From positions 2,497,501 through 2,561,500 of the forward strand of contig NZ_AP022672.1 in the NCBI RefSeq assembly GCF_013374095.1: a stretch of DNA of 64,000 bases, in the 5' to 3' direction. A program made the position numbers and the translations under genes. A model generated the notes under the pieces. It worked only from the letters and a program-made list of their open reading frames with translations, was not told the DNA's origin and did not search any database. Below, piece by piece: positions 43,845 through 53,838 of this stretch (position 1 is the stretch's first letter; each line of letters opens with the position of its first letter). Source of the stretch: Sphingomonas sp. HMP6. Its GTDB lineage: Bacteria > Pseudomonadota > Alphaproteobacteria > Sphingomonadales > Sphingomonadaceae.

Positions 43845-44746
43845 GCGGTTAGCCGATCGAAAGCGAGGGTGGCGAAGATCGCGAGGATATAGCCGATCGA
43901 ATAGACGAACAGGATGCGTTCGGCCTTCATTTCGGGCGTGGTTACGGCGCGTTGTACCACCACCCAAGCGGTTAGCGCGACGAAGACGATCGACGTCAGC
44001 GTCGCGACCAGGCCATAGGTGATCCCGGCGAGGCCGAGCGCCCACGGCGCGACCGCCGCTGCTGCCATCAGCACCGCATAGAACAGCATCTGCCAGCGCG
44101 TCGTAGCAGCACTCGCCACGACCGGGAGCATCGGCACGCCGCCCTTGGCGTAGTCATCACGGATCAGCAAAGCGAGTGCCCAGCTATGCGGCGGGGTCCA
44201 CAGGAAGATGATCGCGAACATCAACACTGGCAACGTCGAGATGCTGCCCGTCGCGGCGACCCAGCCGATCAGCGGCGGGAACGCGCCGGCGGCACCGCCG
44301 ATGACGATATTCTGCGGCGTCCGGCGCTTCAGGCCGACGGTGTAAACCAGCACGTAGAACAGGATCGATACGGTCAGCAGCGCGGCGGCAACCAGACCGA
44401 TCGCCAGGCCCATCAGCAACACCGAGAAGACACCGAGCGCGACGCCGAACTGCAGCGCGGTCTCGCGCTCCATCTTGCCGGCCGGCAGCGGCCGTTTTGC
44501 GGTCCGCTTCATCAGTGAATCGATATCGGATTCATACCATTGGTTGAGCGCGCCCGCCGAACCAGCGGCCAGCGCGATCGCCAGAATGGCGGTAAAGGCC
44601 AGCGTGAAAGGAAGTTGCACCGGGGCGGCCAGCATCCCGCAGAGCGCGGTGAACACGACCGAACGCATCACGCGCGGTTTGGTCAGCGCGAAGAAATCGG
44701 CTGCACCGGCGGGGAGCGTCGCGGTCGGATAGGTCGTCGTGTTCAT
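43841..44746 (-). CDS. ctaB: Heme o synthase (protoheme IX farnesyltransferase)
   Basis: A 301-residue UbiA-family membrane enzyme with about nine helices that attaches the farnesyl tail to heme b. The prenyl-diphosphate site is in NQWYESDIDSLMKRTAKRPLP. The start is the ATG at 44746 (MNTTTYP), preceded by AGGAAC at good spacing; the longer ATG frame from 44794 enters the repeat region. It precedes the small CtaX gene with a 4-nt overlap. Confidence 0.95.
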   Translation of the reverse strand: MNTTTYPTATLPAGAADFFALTKPRVMRSVVFTALCGMLAAPVQLPFTLAFTAILAIALAAGSAGALNQWYESDIDSLMKRTAKRPLPAGKMERETALQFGVALGVFSVLLMGLAIGLVAAALLTVSILFYVLVYTVGLKRRTPQNIVIGGAAGAFPPLIGWVAATGSISTLPVLMFAIIFLWTPPHSWALALLIRDDYAKGGVPMLPVVASAATTRWQMLFYAVLMAAAAVAPWALGLAGITYGLVATLTSIVFVALTAWVVVQRAVTTPEMKAERILFVYSIGYILAIFATLAFDRLTA

Positions 44747-44761
44747 ATCTGTTCCTAGACG

Positions 44762-44789
44762 GCGCCGCGGCAAAGCCGCGTCGTCGGTC
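44762..44789 (+). repeat. 28-nt intergenic repeat, copy 2
   Basis: Matches 1299-1326 at 27 of 28 positions (core GCCGCGGCAAAGCCGCG). It lies in the 126-nt gap between ctaD and ctaB. Confidence 0.6.
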
Positions 44790-44838
44790 GTCACTTCGGA
44801 CGCCGACCGGCCGATCGGCTCCCGCCTAACGCGGGACT

Positions 44839-44862
44839 GGCGCGCTGCTTTCGCAGCGCGCC
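44839..44862. promoter_or_regulatory. Strong hairpin between ctaD and ctaB
   Basis: A perfect 10-bp stem GGCGCGCTGC/GCAGCGCGCC with a TTTC loop, 10 nt after the ctaD stop. No T run follows on the minus strand, so it is more likely to protect the upstream coxBA mRNA or attenuate than to terminate fully. Confidence 0.55.
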
Positions 44863-44872
44863 TGCCTCCGGC

Positions 44873-46534
44873 TTAGTCGATCCGCGGCAGCGTCTCGAAC
44901 TGGTGATATGGCGGCGGGCTCGACAGCGTCCATTCGAGCGTCGTCGCGCCGTCACCCCAAGGGTTGTCGCCCGCCGTCTTGCCCTTGAACAGCGACCAGA
45001 TGATGTTGACGAAGAACACCAGCATCGATGCCGCCATGATCTTGTAGCCAAGCGTGGCGACCCAGTTCCACTGCGCAAGCGCGTCGGTGTAATCCGGCAC
45101 GCGGCGCTGCATGTTCTGCAGACCGAGGAAGTGCATCGGGAAGAACAGGATGTTCACGCCGATGAAGAACACCCAGTAATGCAGCTGGCCGAGGAACTCA
45201 TTGTACATCTTGCCCGACATTTTCGGGAACCAGTAATAGAAGCCGCAGAACAGCGAGAACACCGCACCCAGCGACAGAACATAGTGGAAATGCGCCACCA
45301 CGTAATAGCTGTCCTGCATGTAATCGTCGATACCGCCGTTCGCGAGCACCACGCCGGTCACGCCGCCGACGGTGAACATGAAGATGAAGCCGATCGCCCA
45401 CATCATCGGTGTCTTGAAGGACAGCGAGCCGCCCCACATCGTCGCGATCCACGAGAAGATCTTGATGCCGGTCGGCACCGCAATGACCATCGTTGCCGCC
45501 GTGAAGTACATCTTGGTGTTTACCGAGAGACCCGTTGTGAACATGTGGTGCGCCCACACCACGAAGCCAACCACACCGATCGCGACCATGGCGTAGGCCA
45601 TGCCGAGGTAGCCGAACACCGGCTTCTTCGAGAAAGTCGAGATCACCTGGCTGACGATGCCGAAGCCCGGCAGGATCATGATGTACACTTCGGGATGGCC
45701 GAAGAACCAGAAGAGATGCTGGTACAGTACGGGATCGCCACCACCGGCGGGATCGAAGAAGGTCGTGCCGAAATTACGGTCGGTCAGCAGCATCGTGATC
45801 GCGGCGGCGAGCACCGGAAGCGCCAGCAACAGCAGGAAGGCGGTGACCAGCACCGACCACACGAACAGCGGCATCTTGTGCAGGGTCATGCCCGGCGCGC
45901 GCATATTGAAGATGGTGGTGATGAAGTTGATGGCACCGAGGATCGACGAGGCACCGGCAAGGTGCAGCGCAAGGATCGCCATGTCGGTCGACGGTCCGGG
46001 CTCACCATAAGTCGAAAGCGGCGCGTAGAGCGTCCAGCCATTGCCTGCACCCCCGAAGAACGGCGAGGCGAGCAGCAGCGTGAAGCTTGGGATCAGCAGC
46101 CAGAACGAGATGTTGTTCATCCGCGGGAAGGCCATGTCGGGCGCGCCGATCATAATGGGCACGAACCAGTTGCCGAAGCCGCCGATCATCGCCGGCATGA
46201 CCATGAAGAACACCATGATCAGGCCGTGCGCGGTGATCAGCACGTTCCACAAATGGAGCGAATGATCGAGGCCCTGCTCGCCACCGGGGAGGTAGCTTGC
46301 CCAGATACCGAGATATTGAATGCCCGGCTCGGCCAGTTCGACGCGCATCAGGCCTGAGATCGCGCCACCAATGATGCCCGCGAAGATCGCGAAGATCAGG
46401 TACAGCGTCCCAATGTCCTTATGGTTGGTCGACATGAACCAGCGCGCGAAAAACGACATTTGATGGTCGTCATGCGCGTGCACGTCGTGCGTGTGCGCCT
46501 CGAAGGCGGCTGGGCTGAGGGCGGTGTCGGTCAT
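44873..46534 (-). CDS. ctaD: Cytochrome c oxidase subunit I
   Basis: A 553-residue heme-copper oxidase core subunit with 12 helices. The CuB/heme region is seen as [27 protein letters not shown] and the late [10 protein letters not shown]. The N-terminal low-spin heme histidine is in [12 protein letters not shown]. It is of aa3 type. It begins 3 nt after the coxB stop. A long antisense frame across the gene is a shadow. Confidence 0.98.
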   Translation of the reverse strand: MTDTALSPAAFEAHTHDVHAHDDHQMSFFARWFMSTNHKDIGTLYLIFAIFAGIIGGAISGLMRVELAEPGIQYLGIWASYLPGGEQGLDHSLHLWNVLITAHGLIMVFFMVMPAMIGGFGNWFVPIMIGAPDMAFPRMNNISFWLLIPSFTLLLASPFFGGAGNGWTLYAPLSTYGEPGPSTDMAILALHLAGASSILGAINFITTIFNMRAPGMTLHKMPLFVWSVLVTAFLLLLALPVLAAAITMLLTDRNFGTTFFDPAGGGDPVLYQHLFWFFGHPEVYIMILPGFGIVSQVISTFSKKPVFGYLGMAYAMVAIGVVGFVVWAHHMFTTGLSVNTKMYFTAATMVIAVPTGIKIFSWIATMWGGSLSFKTPMMWAIGFIFMFTVGGVTGVVLANGGIDDYMQDSYYVVAHFHYVLSLGAVFSLFCGFYYWFPKMSGKMYNEFLGQLHYWVFFIGVNILFFPMHFLGLQNMQRRVPDYTDALAQWNWVATLGYKIMAASMLVFFVNIIWSLFKGKTAGDNPWGDGATTLEWTLSSPPPYHQFETLPRID

Positions 46535-46537
46535 GGC

Positions 46538-47665
46538 TTATTGTCCAGCGGAAGCGTTGGAGCCGGAAGCGGCGGGCAGCGCGTTGGCGGCGGCCGTATC
46601 GGCGGCGGTCGGTGCGGCGGGTTCGGATCCGGTGACGGCGGGCGACGGCGCTGCAGCGGCACCGGGCATCGTCCCGCCCTTTGCCTTCACCCATTGCGCG
46701 AACACCTCGGGTGTCACCGCCTGCACCGCGATCGGCATATAGCCGTGGCGCGCGCCGCACAGTTCGGAGCAGACGCCGAAATAGACGCCGGGCTTGTCGA
46801 TCGTGAAGCTCGTCTCGTTCAAGCGGCCGGGGATGGCGTCGAGCTTGATCCAGAACGCCGGGATTTCCCAGGCATGGATCACGTCGTTCGACGTGGTGAT
46901 CAGGCGAATCGGCACGCCGACCGGGAGCACGACGCGCTGGTCGGTCGCGAGCAAGCGGGGACCATCTACGGCCGTGCGTGCGCGCTCGCCCTTGCCGACT
47001 TCACCGGCCTCCTTGAGCATGTTCGCGGTGACTTCGAACCCGCCATTGTCGGGATATTGATACGACCAATACCATTGGTTGCCGATCGCCTTCAGCGTGA
47101 TCGCATTCTTGGGCGCTGGCTTATATTGCGCCTGCAGCAACCCGATCGAGGGCAGCGCAAGGCCGAGCAGGATCAGCACCGGGACACCGGTCCAGAGCAC
47201 TTCGAGAACGGTGTTATGCGATGTCTTGGACGCCACCGGGTTGGCGGCACGGCGATAGCGCACCATCACCCAGCCGAGCAGGAACAGCACCAGCACCGAA
47301 ATGAAGGTGATGACCGGCATCAACAGCCAGTTGTGAAACCACGCGGCCTGGTTGCCGGTGCGCGTCACTTGGCGTTGCAGGCCGAGATCACCGACGACCG
47401 GCTGACCAACCTTGGGATCGATTGCCATTGCGGGCGCGCCGTCGACGGCGAGCATCGGGTCGGTCGACGCAGCAGGCGCCGTGGCGGGGATGGCGGCAGC
47501 GGGGGTTGCGGCAGCGGGATCGGCGACCACGACCGTGGGCGCGGCCTCGACCGGTTTTGATACAGGAGCAATCGGCGCAGCTTGCGGTGCGGCATTGGCT
47601 GCCCCGACACTCAGCATCGCGAGGCCCGCGGCCAACGCGATCGATTTGATCCCGATCATTCGCAT
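46538..47665 (-). CDS. ctaC: Cytochrome c oxidase subunit II
   Basis: 375 residues: signal peptide (to about AANA, residue 25), an Ala/Pro-rich linker, two membrane helices (about 110-135 and 155-180) and a periplasmic cupredoxin domain. The CuA ligands are in VCSELCGARHGYMP, and QWYWSYQYPDN is the aromatic electron-entry patch. An Ala-rich C-terminal tail of about 40 residues follows. The start is taken as the ATG at 47665; a GTG further upstream is possible. It is the first gene of the oxidase operon. Confidence 0.96.
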   Translation of the reverse strand: MRMIGIKSIALAAGLAMLSVGAANAAPQAAPIAPVSKPVEAAPTVVVADPAAATPAAAIPATAPAASTDPMLAVDGAPAMAIDPKVGQPVVGDLGLQRQVTRTGNQAAWFHNWLLMPVITFISVLVLFLLGWVMVRYRRAANPVASKTSHNTVLEVLWTGVPVLILLGLALPSIGLLQAQYKPAPKNAITLKAIGNQWYWSYQYPDNGGFEVTANMLKEAGEVGKGERARTAVDGPRLLATDQRVVLPVGVPIRLITTSNDVIHAWEIPAFWIKLDAIPGRLNETSFTIDKPGVYFGVCSELCGARHGYMPIAVQAVTPEVFAQWVKAKGGTMPGAAAAPSPAVTGSEPAAPTAADTAAANALPAASGSNASAGQ

Positions 47666-47855
47666 CTTTCTTTTTCTACCCTCGACCACTCGCGCCGACG
47701 CACGCTGTCGGCAGGGCGGGGATACGCCCGTAAGCCCGGCCCTATACCCACGCAGCCCGTGTGTCTCAAGTCGATCATAGCGGATTTTTTGCGCAATCGT
47801 TGCGTCGCTGCACCCACACTTCTAATCAGGCCCCCCGCAGACAGGACCCGAGACG

Positions 47856-48437
47856 ATGACTGACGACGATGTTCTGGCCGAATTCCGTGCCGCCGAGGCG
47901 CTGCTGGAGGGGCATTTCATCCTTTCATCGGGATTGCGCTCCTCACGCTATCTACAGTGTGCGCGGGTGCTGATGGATCCGGCGCGCGGCGCACGTCTGG
48001 CCGACGCCTTGGCCGCGCGACTCCCCGCCGACGTACGGGAAAGCATCGCAGCCGTCATATCCCCCGCGATGGGCGGGGTGATCGCCGGGCATGAAATGGC
48101 ACGCGCGCTAGGGGTGTCGGCGATGTTCCTCGAACGGCCCGAGGGCGTCTTCGAACTGCGCCGCGGCTTCCGCCTCGAACCGGGCATGAAAGTGTTGATG
48201 ATGGAGGACGTGGTGACGACCGGCCTCTCCTCCAAAGAGGCGATTGCAGCAATCGCGCGCGCGGGCGGCGAGACGGTCGCGGCGGCGGCTTTGGTCGATC
48301 GGTCCAACGGCACGGCCGATCTGGGCGTACCGTTCTACCCCCTGATTCGACTCGACGTTCCAACTTATGCGGCGGAGTCGCTACCGCCCGAACTCGCCGC
48401 GATCCCGGCGATGAAGCCTGGGAGCCGCGCGGCATGA
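47856..48437 (+). CDS. pyrE: Orotate phosphoribosyltransferase
   Basis: A 193-residue enzyme of pyrimidine synthesis making OMP from orotate and PRPP. The PRPP loop is [17 protein letters not shown], and the N-terminal part ([21 protein letters not shown]) is typical. It heads a six-gene chain (pyrE, pdxJ, acpS, lepB, AI-2E transporter, maiA) in which each stop overlaps the next start by 4 nt. It is divergent from ctaC with about 190 nt between, where I see no other gene. Confidence 0.96.
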   Translation: MTDDDVLAEFRAAEALLEGHFILSSGLRSSRYLQCARVLMDPARGARLADALAARLPADVRESIAAVISPAMGGVIAGHEMARALGVSAMFLERPEGVFELRRGFRLEPGMKVLMMEDVVTTGLSSKEAIAAIARAGGETVAAAALVDRSNGTADLGVPFYPLIRLDVPTYAAESLPPELAAIPAMKPGSRAA

Positions 48438-49180
48438 TCCGTCGACAGGCGCAGGACGATCGGCTGCGGCTCGGCGTCAACATCGACCATGTCGCGACGG
48501 TGCGGAATGCGCGCGGATCGGGCTATCCCGATCCGGTGCGCGCGGCGCTGCTCGCGGCGGAGGCGGGTGCCGATGGCATCACCGCGCATCTGCGCGAGGA
48601 TCGGCGGCACATCACCGACGACGACATCGCGCGGCTTTCCGCCGAACTGACGATTCCGCTCAATTTTGAAATGGCGGCGACGCAGGAGATGCTGGCGATC
48701 GCGCTCCGCCACCGCCCCCACGCCGCGTGCATCGTGCCTGAAAAGCGCGAGGAGCGGACCACCGAGGGTGGACTGGATGCGGTCGGGCAGCACGACCATC
48801 TGGCGCCGCTAGTGTCCGAACTGCGCGCGGCGAACATTCGCGTGTCGCTGTTCATCGAGCCCGATGCGCGCCAGATCGAGGCCGCGATCCGGCTCGGCGC
48901 GCCGGTGATCGAATTGCACACCGGGCGCTATGCCGATCTGTCGGGCGAAGCGCAGGTCGCGGAAGTGCGCCGCCTGACCGAAGCCGCAGCGCTTGCCGCC
49001 AAGAACGGGATCGAAGTCCATGCCGGGCACGGCCTGACGCTCGCCAATGTGGCGCCGATCGCCGCGATTCCCCAGGTGCGCGAGCTCAATATCGGCCACA
49101 GCCTGATTGCCGACGCGATCTTCATGGGGCTGGGCGACGCGGTCCGCGCGATGCGCGCGGCGATGGATGCGGCGCGGTGA
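48434..49180 (+). CDS. pdxJ: Pyridoxine 5'-phosphate synthase
   Basis: A 248-residue TIM-barrel enzyme that closes the vitamin B6 ring from DXP and aminoacetone phosphate. Conserved blocks are [41 protein letters not shown] and [12 protein letters not shown]. The ATG at 48434 overlaps the pyrE stop; a few extra N-terminal residues precede the usual start. Confidence 0.97.
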   Translation: MIRRQAQDDRLRLGVNIDHVATVRNARGSGYPDPVRAALLAAEAGADGITAHLREDRRHITDDDIARLSAELTIPLNFEMAATQEMLAIALRHRPHAACIVPEKREERTTEGGLDAVGQHDHLAPLVSELRAANIRVSLFIEPDARQIEAAIRLGAPVIELHTGRYADLSGEAQVAEVRRLTEAAALAAKNGIEVHAGHGLTLANVAPIAAIPQVRELNIGHSLIADAIFMGLGDAVRAMRAAMDAAR

Positions 49181-49605
49181 TCATCGGGCTCGGTTCCGAC
49201 CTCTGTAATATCGAGCGGATCCAGGCGTCACTCGGTCGCTTCGGCGCGCGTTTTGAGAACCGTGTGTTCACCGATATCGAGCGCGCCAAGGCCGCGCGGC
49301 GCCCCTTCACCAAGGCGGGCACGCTGGCCAAGCGCTTTGCCGCCAAGGAAGCTTTTTCCAAGGCCGTCGGGACCGGTTTCAAACACGGCGTGTTCATGAA
49401 GGACATCGGCGTCGTCAACGCCCCCTCCGGTGCCCCCACGCTGGCGCTTACCGGGGGAGCCAAGGCAAGACTTGACGCGTTGACGCCCGATGGCCACGTC
49501 ACGCGCGTACATTTGACGATGACCGACGATCATCCCTGGGCACAGGCGTTCGTAATTATTGAAGCGATCGTGCCGATCGAAACGGTGCGTAAGGACGACA
49601 TATGA
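49177..49605 (+). CDS. acpS: Holo-[acyl-carrier-protein] synthase
   Basis: A 142-residue phosphopantetheinyl transferase that activates ACP. The start [15 protein letters not shown] and the [16 protein letters not shown] segment are diagnostic. It starts with GTG overlapping the pdxJ stop. pdxJ-acpS-lepB is a common order in alphaproteobacteria. Confidence 0.96.
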   Translation: MIIGLGSDLCNIERIQASLGRFGARFENRVFTDIERAKAARRPFTKAGTLAKRFAAKEAFSKAVGTGFKHGVFMKDIGVVNAPSGAPTLALTGGAKARLDALTPDGHVTRVHLTMTDDHPWAQAFVIIEAIVPIETVRKDDI

Positions 49606-50525
49606 GTGAGGATTTGGCCCTGGATAGCGACGAGATCGGCACGCCCGGCGAAAAGAACGCTGCGCCCGCGGAGTCGTCGAGTCCCGCCGCCAAGCGGCCC
49701 GGCACCGACTGGGCATCCGAATTGCGCGGTATCCTATGGCTGATCCTGGCGGTGCTGGGGTTCCACACCTTCGTCGCCAAGCCCTTCTATATCCCGTCGG
49801 AATCGATGCTGCCGGGGCTGCTGGTCGGGGATCAGCTGGTGGTGAGCAAATATCCCTATGGCTGGTCGTTCGTTTCACCCACGTTCCATGTATTGCCCTT
49901 TATCAGCGGGCGCTTGCTGGGGCGCCTGCCCGAGCGCGGCGATGTGGTGATCATAACCCCGCCGGGGACCAAGACCGACTATATCAAGCGTCTGATCGGC
50001 TTACCCGGCGATCGGATCGAGGTGCGCGGCGGCACGGTGATCCTGAACGGGGTGCCGCTGAAACGCGGTCCGCTGCATTATGTCGACGTTCCGCATTACG
50101 GCGGGATGCCACAGCCAGCCCCTGAAACCGGCCTGACCTGCGATCTCGGCCCGGACGCGCTGCGCACCGCGCCCGATGGCAGCGCGATCTGCCACATGCC
50201 GCTCGTCACCGAAACGCTGCCGGGCGGACGGCATTATGAGACGGTCGAACTGGGTTATAGCCCGGGCGATGACTTTCCCGCCGTTACCATCCCTGCGAAC
50301 CATGTCTTCCTGATGGGCGACAATCGCGATCGCAGCGCCGACAGCCGCGTGCCGCTCGACCAGGGGGGGCTCGGCGGGCCGGTGCCGTGGGAATATCTCG
50401 GCGGGCGTGCGGAATTCATTACCTTCTCGAAGACCGGGCTCGGTAGCTGGAACCCGCTGACCTGGGGCCAGTCGTTCCGCGGCGGTCGCTCCGGGACGTC
50501 GCTGCACGCGGCGCGCGACAAATGA
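49602..50525 (+). CDS. lepB: Signal peptidase I
   Basis: 307 residues. One membrane helix (about 43-60) is followed by the catalytic domain with the serine nucleophile S68 in PSESM and the general-base lysine K129 in [12 protein letters not shown]; box E is [11 protein letters not shown]. It cleaves signal peptides at the periplasmic face. Its ATG overlaps the acpS stop. The rnc and era genes that often follow lepB are not here. Confidence 0.96.
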   Translation: MSEDLALDSDEIGTPGEKNAAPAESSSPAAKRPGTDWASELRGILWLILAVLGFHTFVAKPFYIPSESMLPGLLVGDQLVVSKYPYGWSFVSPTFHVLPFISGRLLGRLPERGDVVIITPPGTKTDYIKRLIGLPGDRIEVRGGTVILNGVPLKRGPLHYVDVPHYGGMPQPAPETGLTCDLGPDALRTAPDGSAICHMPLVTETLPGGRHYETVELGYSPGDDFPAVTIPANHVFLMGDNRDRSADSRVPLDQGGLGGPVPWEYLGGRAEFITFSKTGLGSWNPLTWGQSFRGGRSGTSLHAARDK

Positions 50526-51583
50526 GCGATACCGAGACAGTTGAACTCGTCAGCGAGCCCGCGCCCAACGAATTGCGTGACCCGTTCATTCGGCAGGAGT
50601 TGAAGCGCGCGACGGTGTGGCTTGGGCTCGCCGGCGCAATTGCGTTGGTCGTCTTGCTGATTCAGCCCCTGCTGATCATTTTCGCTGGGTTGGTCTTCGC
50701 CTCGATGCTCGACGGCGGCGTGCGTTTGCTCGGGCGAATCTTGCCGATCGGGCGGCCATGGCGCTTGGCGATCGTCGTCATCCTGACGATCGTGTTCGTC
50801 GTCGGCGTCTTCTATTTGACCGGCGCCGGCATTGCGCAGCAGGTCGAACAATTGCGCGCCACGCTGACGACGCAGGCGACCAAGCTGATCGAATGGGCGT
50901 CGAACATCGGCATCATGCCGGGCAAGGCCGATCTCAACGGCATGGCGCAGCAAGCCTTGGGATCGTTCGGCAAGATCACCTCCTATCTCGGTGTCGCGTT
51001 CGGCGCTCTCGCCAGCCTGATCATGGTGCTGGTGATCGGCCTGTTCATTGCGATGGAGCCGCGGCTGTACGAAGGCGGGCTGCAATGGATGGTGCCACGC
51101 GACATGCGCCCGCGTTTCTCCGGCACCATCGAAGCGATGACCGTAACGATGCGGCGGCTGCTCGCCGGGCGGCTGTTCGGCATGGCGCTGGAGGGCGTGA
51201 TGACCGGCGTCGCGCTGGCGATTTTCGGCGTACCGATGGCGTTGGTGCTCGGGATCATCACCGGCATCTTGGCGTTCATCCCCAATATCGGCGCGATCGT
51301 CAGCGGCGTGCTGATGGTCGCGGTGGGGTTCAGCGCGGGGATGCACACTGGGTTCGCCGCGATCGGCATCTATTTCTTCATCCAGACGCTCGACGGCTAT
51401 GTCATCATTCCGATGGTGGCGAAGCGCACGGTCGATCTGCCGCCCGCGCTGACGCTGTCGACGCAGATCCTGGCGGGGACTTTGTTCGGTATTCTCGGCC
51501 TGACGCTGGCCGATCCGCTGACCGCGATGATCAAGGTAGCGCTCGAACGCAGTTCGGAAGCAGAAGCCGACGCCGAGGCATGA
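50522..51583 (+). CDS. AI-2E family transporter (YhhQ/PerM type)
   Basis: 353 residues, about eight helices in the AI-2E/PerM arrangement. LEGVMTGVALAIFGVPMALVLG and FIPNIGAIVSGVLMV are family segments, and a long amphipathic region lies at about 110-160. The family includes exporters of autoinducer-2 and Na+/H+ antiporters, so the substrate is open. It is coupled to lepB and maiA by 4-nt overlaps. Confidence 0.9.
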   Translation: MSDTETVELVSEPAPNELRDPFIRQELKRATVWLGLAGAIALVVLLIQPLLIIFAGLVFASMLDGGVRLLGRILPIGRPWRLAIVVILTIVFVVGVFYLTGAGIAQQVEQLRATLTTQATKLIEWASNIGIMPGKADLNGMAQQALGSFGKITSYLGVAFGALASLIMVLVIGLFIAMEPRLYEGGLQWMVPRDMRPRFSGTIEAMTVTMRRLLAGRLFGMALEGVMTGVALAIFGVPMALVLGIITGILAFIPNIGAIVSGVLMVAVGFSAGMHTGFAAIGIYFFIQTLDGYVIIPMVAKRTVDLPPALTLSTQILAGTLFGILGLTLADPLTAMIKVALERSSEAEADAEA

Positions 51584-52218
51584 CGCCGGTCCTCTACGAT
51601 TTCTGGCGCTCATCGGCGGCCTACCGAGTCCGGATCGCGCTCAATCTGAAGCACGTCGCGTATCACAGCGTCGCAGTCGATCTGTCCAACGGGGCGCAGC
51701 GCGAACCAGCGTTTCTGGCGCGCAATCCGCAGGGCCTGGTCCCGGCACTCGACATCGGCACGACGGTGCTGACGCAGAGTCTTGCGATCATCGACTATCT
51801 CGACGCCACCCATGAGGCGGTGCCGATGGTATCGTCCGATCCGGTGGCCCGGTCGCACGTGCTGGCACAGGCACTGGTGATCGCAGCGGATATCCACCCA
51901 ATCGACAATTTGCGCGTGCTCAACCGGCTGACCAGTCAGTTCGGGGCCGATCAGGCAGCGCGCGATGCCTGGTATACGCATTGGATCATCGAAGGCTTGA
52001 CCGCATTGGAAGCGATGACCGCCACGCTGCCGGGGCCGTTCCTCGGCGGGAAGGCGCCCAACCTGGCCGATGTGTGCCTGGTTCCGCAACTCTATAACGC
52101 GCGGCGTTTTGCGGTCCCGCTCGCTGCGTTTCCGCGCCTGCTGCGCGCCAATGCCGCCGCCGCCGAATGCGCCGAGTTTGCCGCCGCGCATCCCGATCAG
52201 GTCAAACCGCCAGCGTGA
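51580..52218 (+). CDS. maiA: Maleylacetoacetate isomerase
   Basis: A 212-residue zeta-class glutathione S-transferase that isomerises maleylacetoacetate in tyrosine/homogentisate breakdown. The catalytic serine motif SSAAYRVRIALNLK is at the N-terminus, and NPQGLVPALDIG and TQSLAIIDYLD follow. The ATG at 51580 overlaps the transporter's stop; the longer upstream frame is a shadow. Other genes of that pathway are not in the window. Confidence 0.92.
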   Translation: MTPVLYDFWRSSAAYRVRIALNLKHVAYHSVAVDLSNGAQREPAFLARNPQGLVPALDIGTTVLTQSLAIIDYLDATHEAVPMVSSDPVARSHVLAQALVIAADIHPIDNLRVLNRLTSQFGADQAARDAWYTHWIIEGLTALEAMTATLPGPFLGGKAPNLADVCLVPQLYNARRFAVPLAAFPRLLRANAAAAECAEFAAAHPDQVKPPA

Positions 52219-52339
52219 TGCGGCGCGCGACGGGTCGGCCCCAAAGCGAATTGCCGCGCCACACTTCTGCCGTTAAGGGGCGGCAGGGCGACACGGTTAG
52301 ATATCACCGATCAGCCGAACGAGCGGACAGACGCACCAC

Positions 52340-53290
52340 GTGGACATTTTGAAGACTGGGCCGGGGATCGTCGGAACGCCGAGCGAAACACCGGCGCGGG
52401 CAGCCGCGAGCGCCGATCTCGGCGGGCTCGTGCCGATGCCGCCGTTCAAGCGACGCTGGCCGACCTATCTCGGCGCTGTGGTAACGGTGGTGATGATCGT
52501 CTGGCTCGGCCTCAAACTCCGCGCGCTCGGGGTCGATAGCTGGGTCTCGGCGATGCCGACGAGCCCGCTGTTCTACGTCTTTTTCATCCTCCTCTATTTC
52601 TCGCCCGTCATCGGCGACTTCATCATCTTCCGCAAATTGTGGGGCATTCCCGTCAGCGGATTCGCCGCGCTGATCAAGAAACGCATCGCCAACGATGTGC
52701 TCAATTATTCGGGCGAGGCCTATTTCTACGCCTGGGCGCGGCAGCGATCGTCGATGGTCGCCGCCCCGTTCGGCGCGGTGAAGGACGTCAGCATCTTGTC
52801 GGCGATCGCCGGCAACATGGTCACGCTGGCGATGATCGCGGTCGCCATGCCGCTTGGCATCGGGCTGCTGACCGAACAGCAATTGCACAATGCGATCTGG
52901 TCGATCGTGGGCGTGTTCGGCATGTCGCTGCCGTTCCTGATCTTCTCCAAGCGCATCTTCTCGCTGCCGCGTGCGACGCTGTGGTGGATTTTCAACGTCC
53001 ACTGCCTACGCTTGATCGCAGGCTCGATCCTGATCGCTTTGGCATGGCATTTCGGACTGCCGACCGTGTCGATGGGGGTGTGGCTGCTGCTCTCGGCAGC
53101 GCGGCTGATCGTCGGGCGATTGCCACTTCTGCCGAACACTGAACTTCTTTTTGCCACCTTCGCCACGCTATTGATCGGGCAGGATGACAAGCTGACCGTG
53201 CTGATCGCGGTCACGGCTGCGCTACCGCTGCTGGTTCATGTCATCCTGATGGCGATGTTCGGCTTGTCGAGTTTGGTGAGAAAGACGTGA
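52340..53290 (+). CDS. Multi-helix membrane protein, UPF0104-like
   Basis: 316 residues. A polar N-terminus of about 40 residues is followed by about eight helices. The pattern is loosely that of YbhN/AglD-type (UPF0104) proteins that act on lipids or lipid-linked sugars, but I cannot be certain. It starts with GTG at 52340; an internal ATG at 52436 is possible. It overlaps the DUF2141 gene by 4 nt (GTGA) and is the first gene of a group ending in a glycosyltransferase. Confidence 0.7.
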   Translation: MDILKTGPGIVGTPSETPARAAASADLGGLVPMPPFKRRWPTYLGAVVTVVMIVWLGLKLRALGVDSWVSAMPTSPLFYVFFILLYFSPVIGDFIIFRKLWGIPVSGFAALIKKRIANDVLNYSGEAYFYAWARQRSSMVAAPFGAVKDVSILSAIAGNMVTLAMIAVAMPLGIGLLTEQQLHNAIWSIVGVFGMSLPFLIFSKRIFSLPRATLWWIFNVHCLRLIAGSILIALAWHFGLPTVSMGVWLLLSAARLIVGRLPLLPNTELLFATFATLLIGQDDKLTVLIAVTAALPLLVHVILMAMFGLSSLVRKT

Positions 53291-53832
53291 GAATGCTGCG
53301 TAGATTTTCGATGACCGCCGCCCTGCTGGGTGCCGCGCTGTTCGGCGTCGGCGCGCCCGGCACGGCACAGGCGGCGCAGGCGCTGGGCAGCGATGCGGCG
53401 GCCTGCACCCCCGGCGGCGGGCCGGCGATCCGCGTGGCGGTCGAAGGGCTGAAGGATCGCACCGGCGAATTGAAGCTGGAACTGTACCCTGCGAACGAGA
53501 CCGATTTCCTGCGCGACGATTATCTGCTGATCCGCGAGGGCAAGTTCTTCCGCCGCGTGCGCCTGCCGACGCCGGCGAGCGGCCCGGTCGTCCTGTGCAT
53601 CCGCGTGCCGAGCCCCGGCGCCTATGCCCTGCTGTTCACGCACAATCGCGACGGCAAGAACAAGTTCAACTTCTGGAGCGACGGTGCGGGCTTTGTCAGC
53701 AATCGTAAGCTCGGCCGGTCGCGGCCGAAACTCGATCAGGCGCGGATCGTTGTCCCGGCAGGGATGGTGTCGGTCGATATTCGCGCGCAATATCTGCGCG
53801 GGCTCGGCGGATTCGGCCCGATCGGGAGCTGA
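53287..53832 (+). CDS. DUF2141 secreted protein
   Basis: 181 residues with a signal peptide (about 1-29, ending TAQA). The DUF2141 beta-sandwich covers about 48-165: RVAVEGLKDRTGELKLELYP and YALLFTHNRDGKNKFNFWSDG are the typical first and later strands. Function unknown. The GTG at 53287 overlaps the preceding stop; an ATG two codons in is also possible. It ends 6 nt before the glycosyltransferase gene. Confidence 0.87.
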   Translation: MRMLRRFSMTAALLGAALFGVGAPGTAQAAQALGSDAAACTPGGGPAIRVAVEGLKDRTGELKLELYPANETDFLRDDYLLIREGKFFRRVRLPTPASGPVVLCIRVPSPGAYALLFTHNRDGKNKFNFWSDGAGFVSNRKLGRSRPKLDQARIVVPAGMVSVDIRAQYLRGLGGFGPIGS

Positions 53833-53838
53833 GCCGCG

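Noticed and set aside
44903..46357. 484-codon open frame antisense to ctaD
   Set aside because: It is His/Arg/Glu-rich, matches no family and exists because ctaD's codon use avoids stops on the opposite strand in high-GC DNA.
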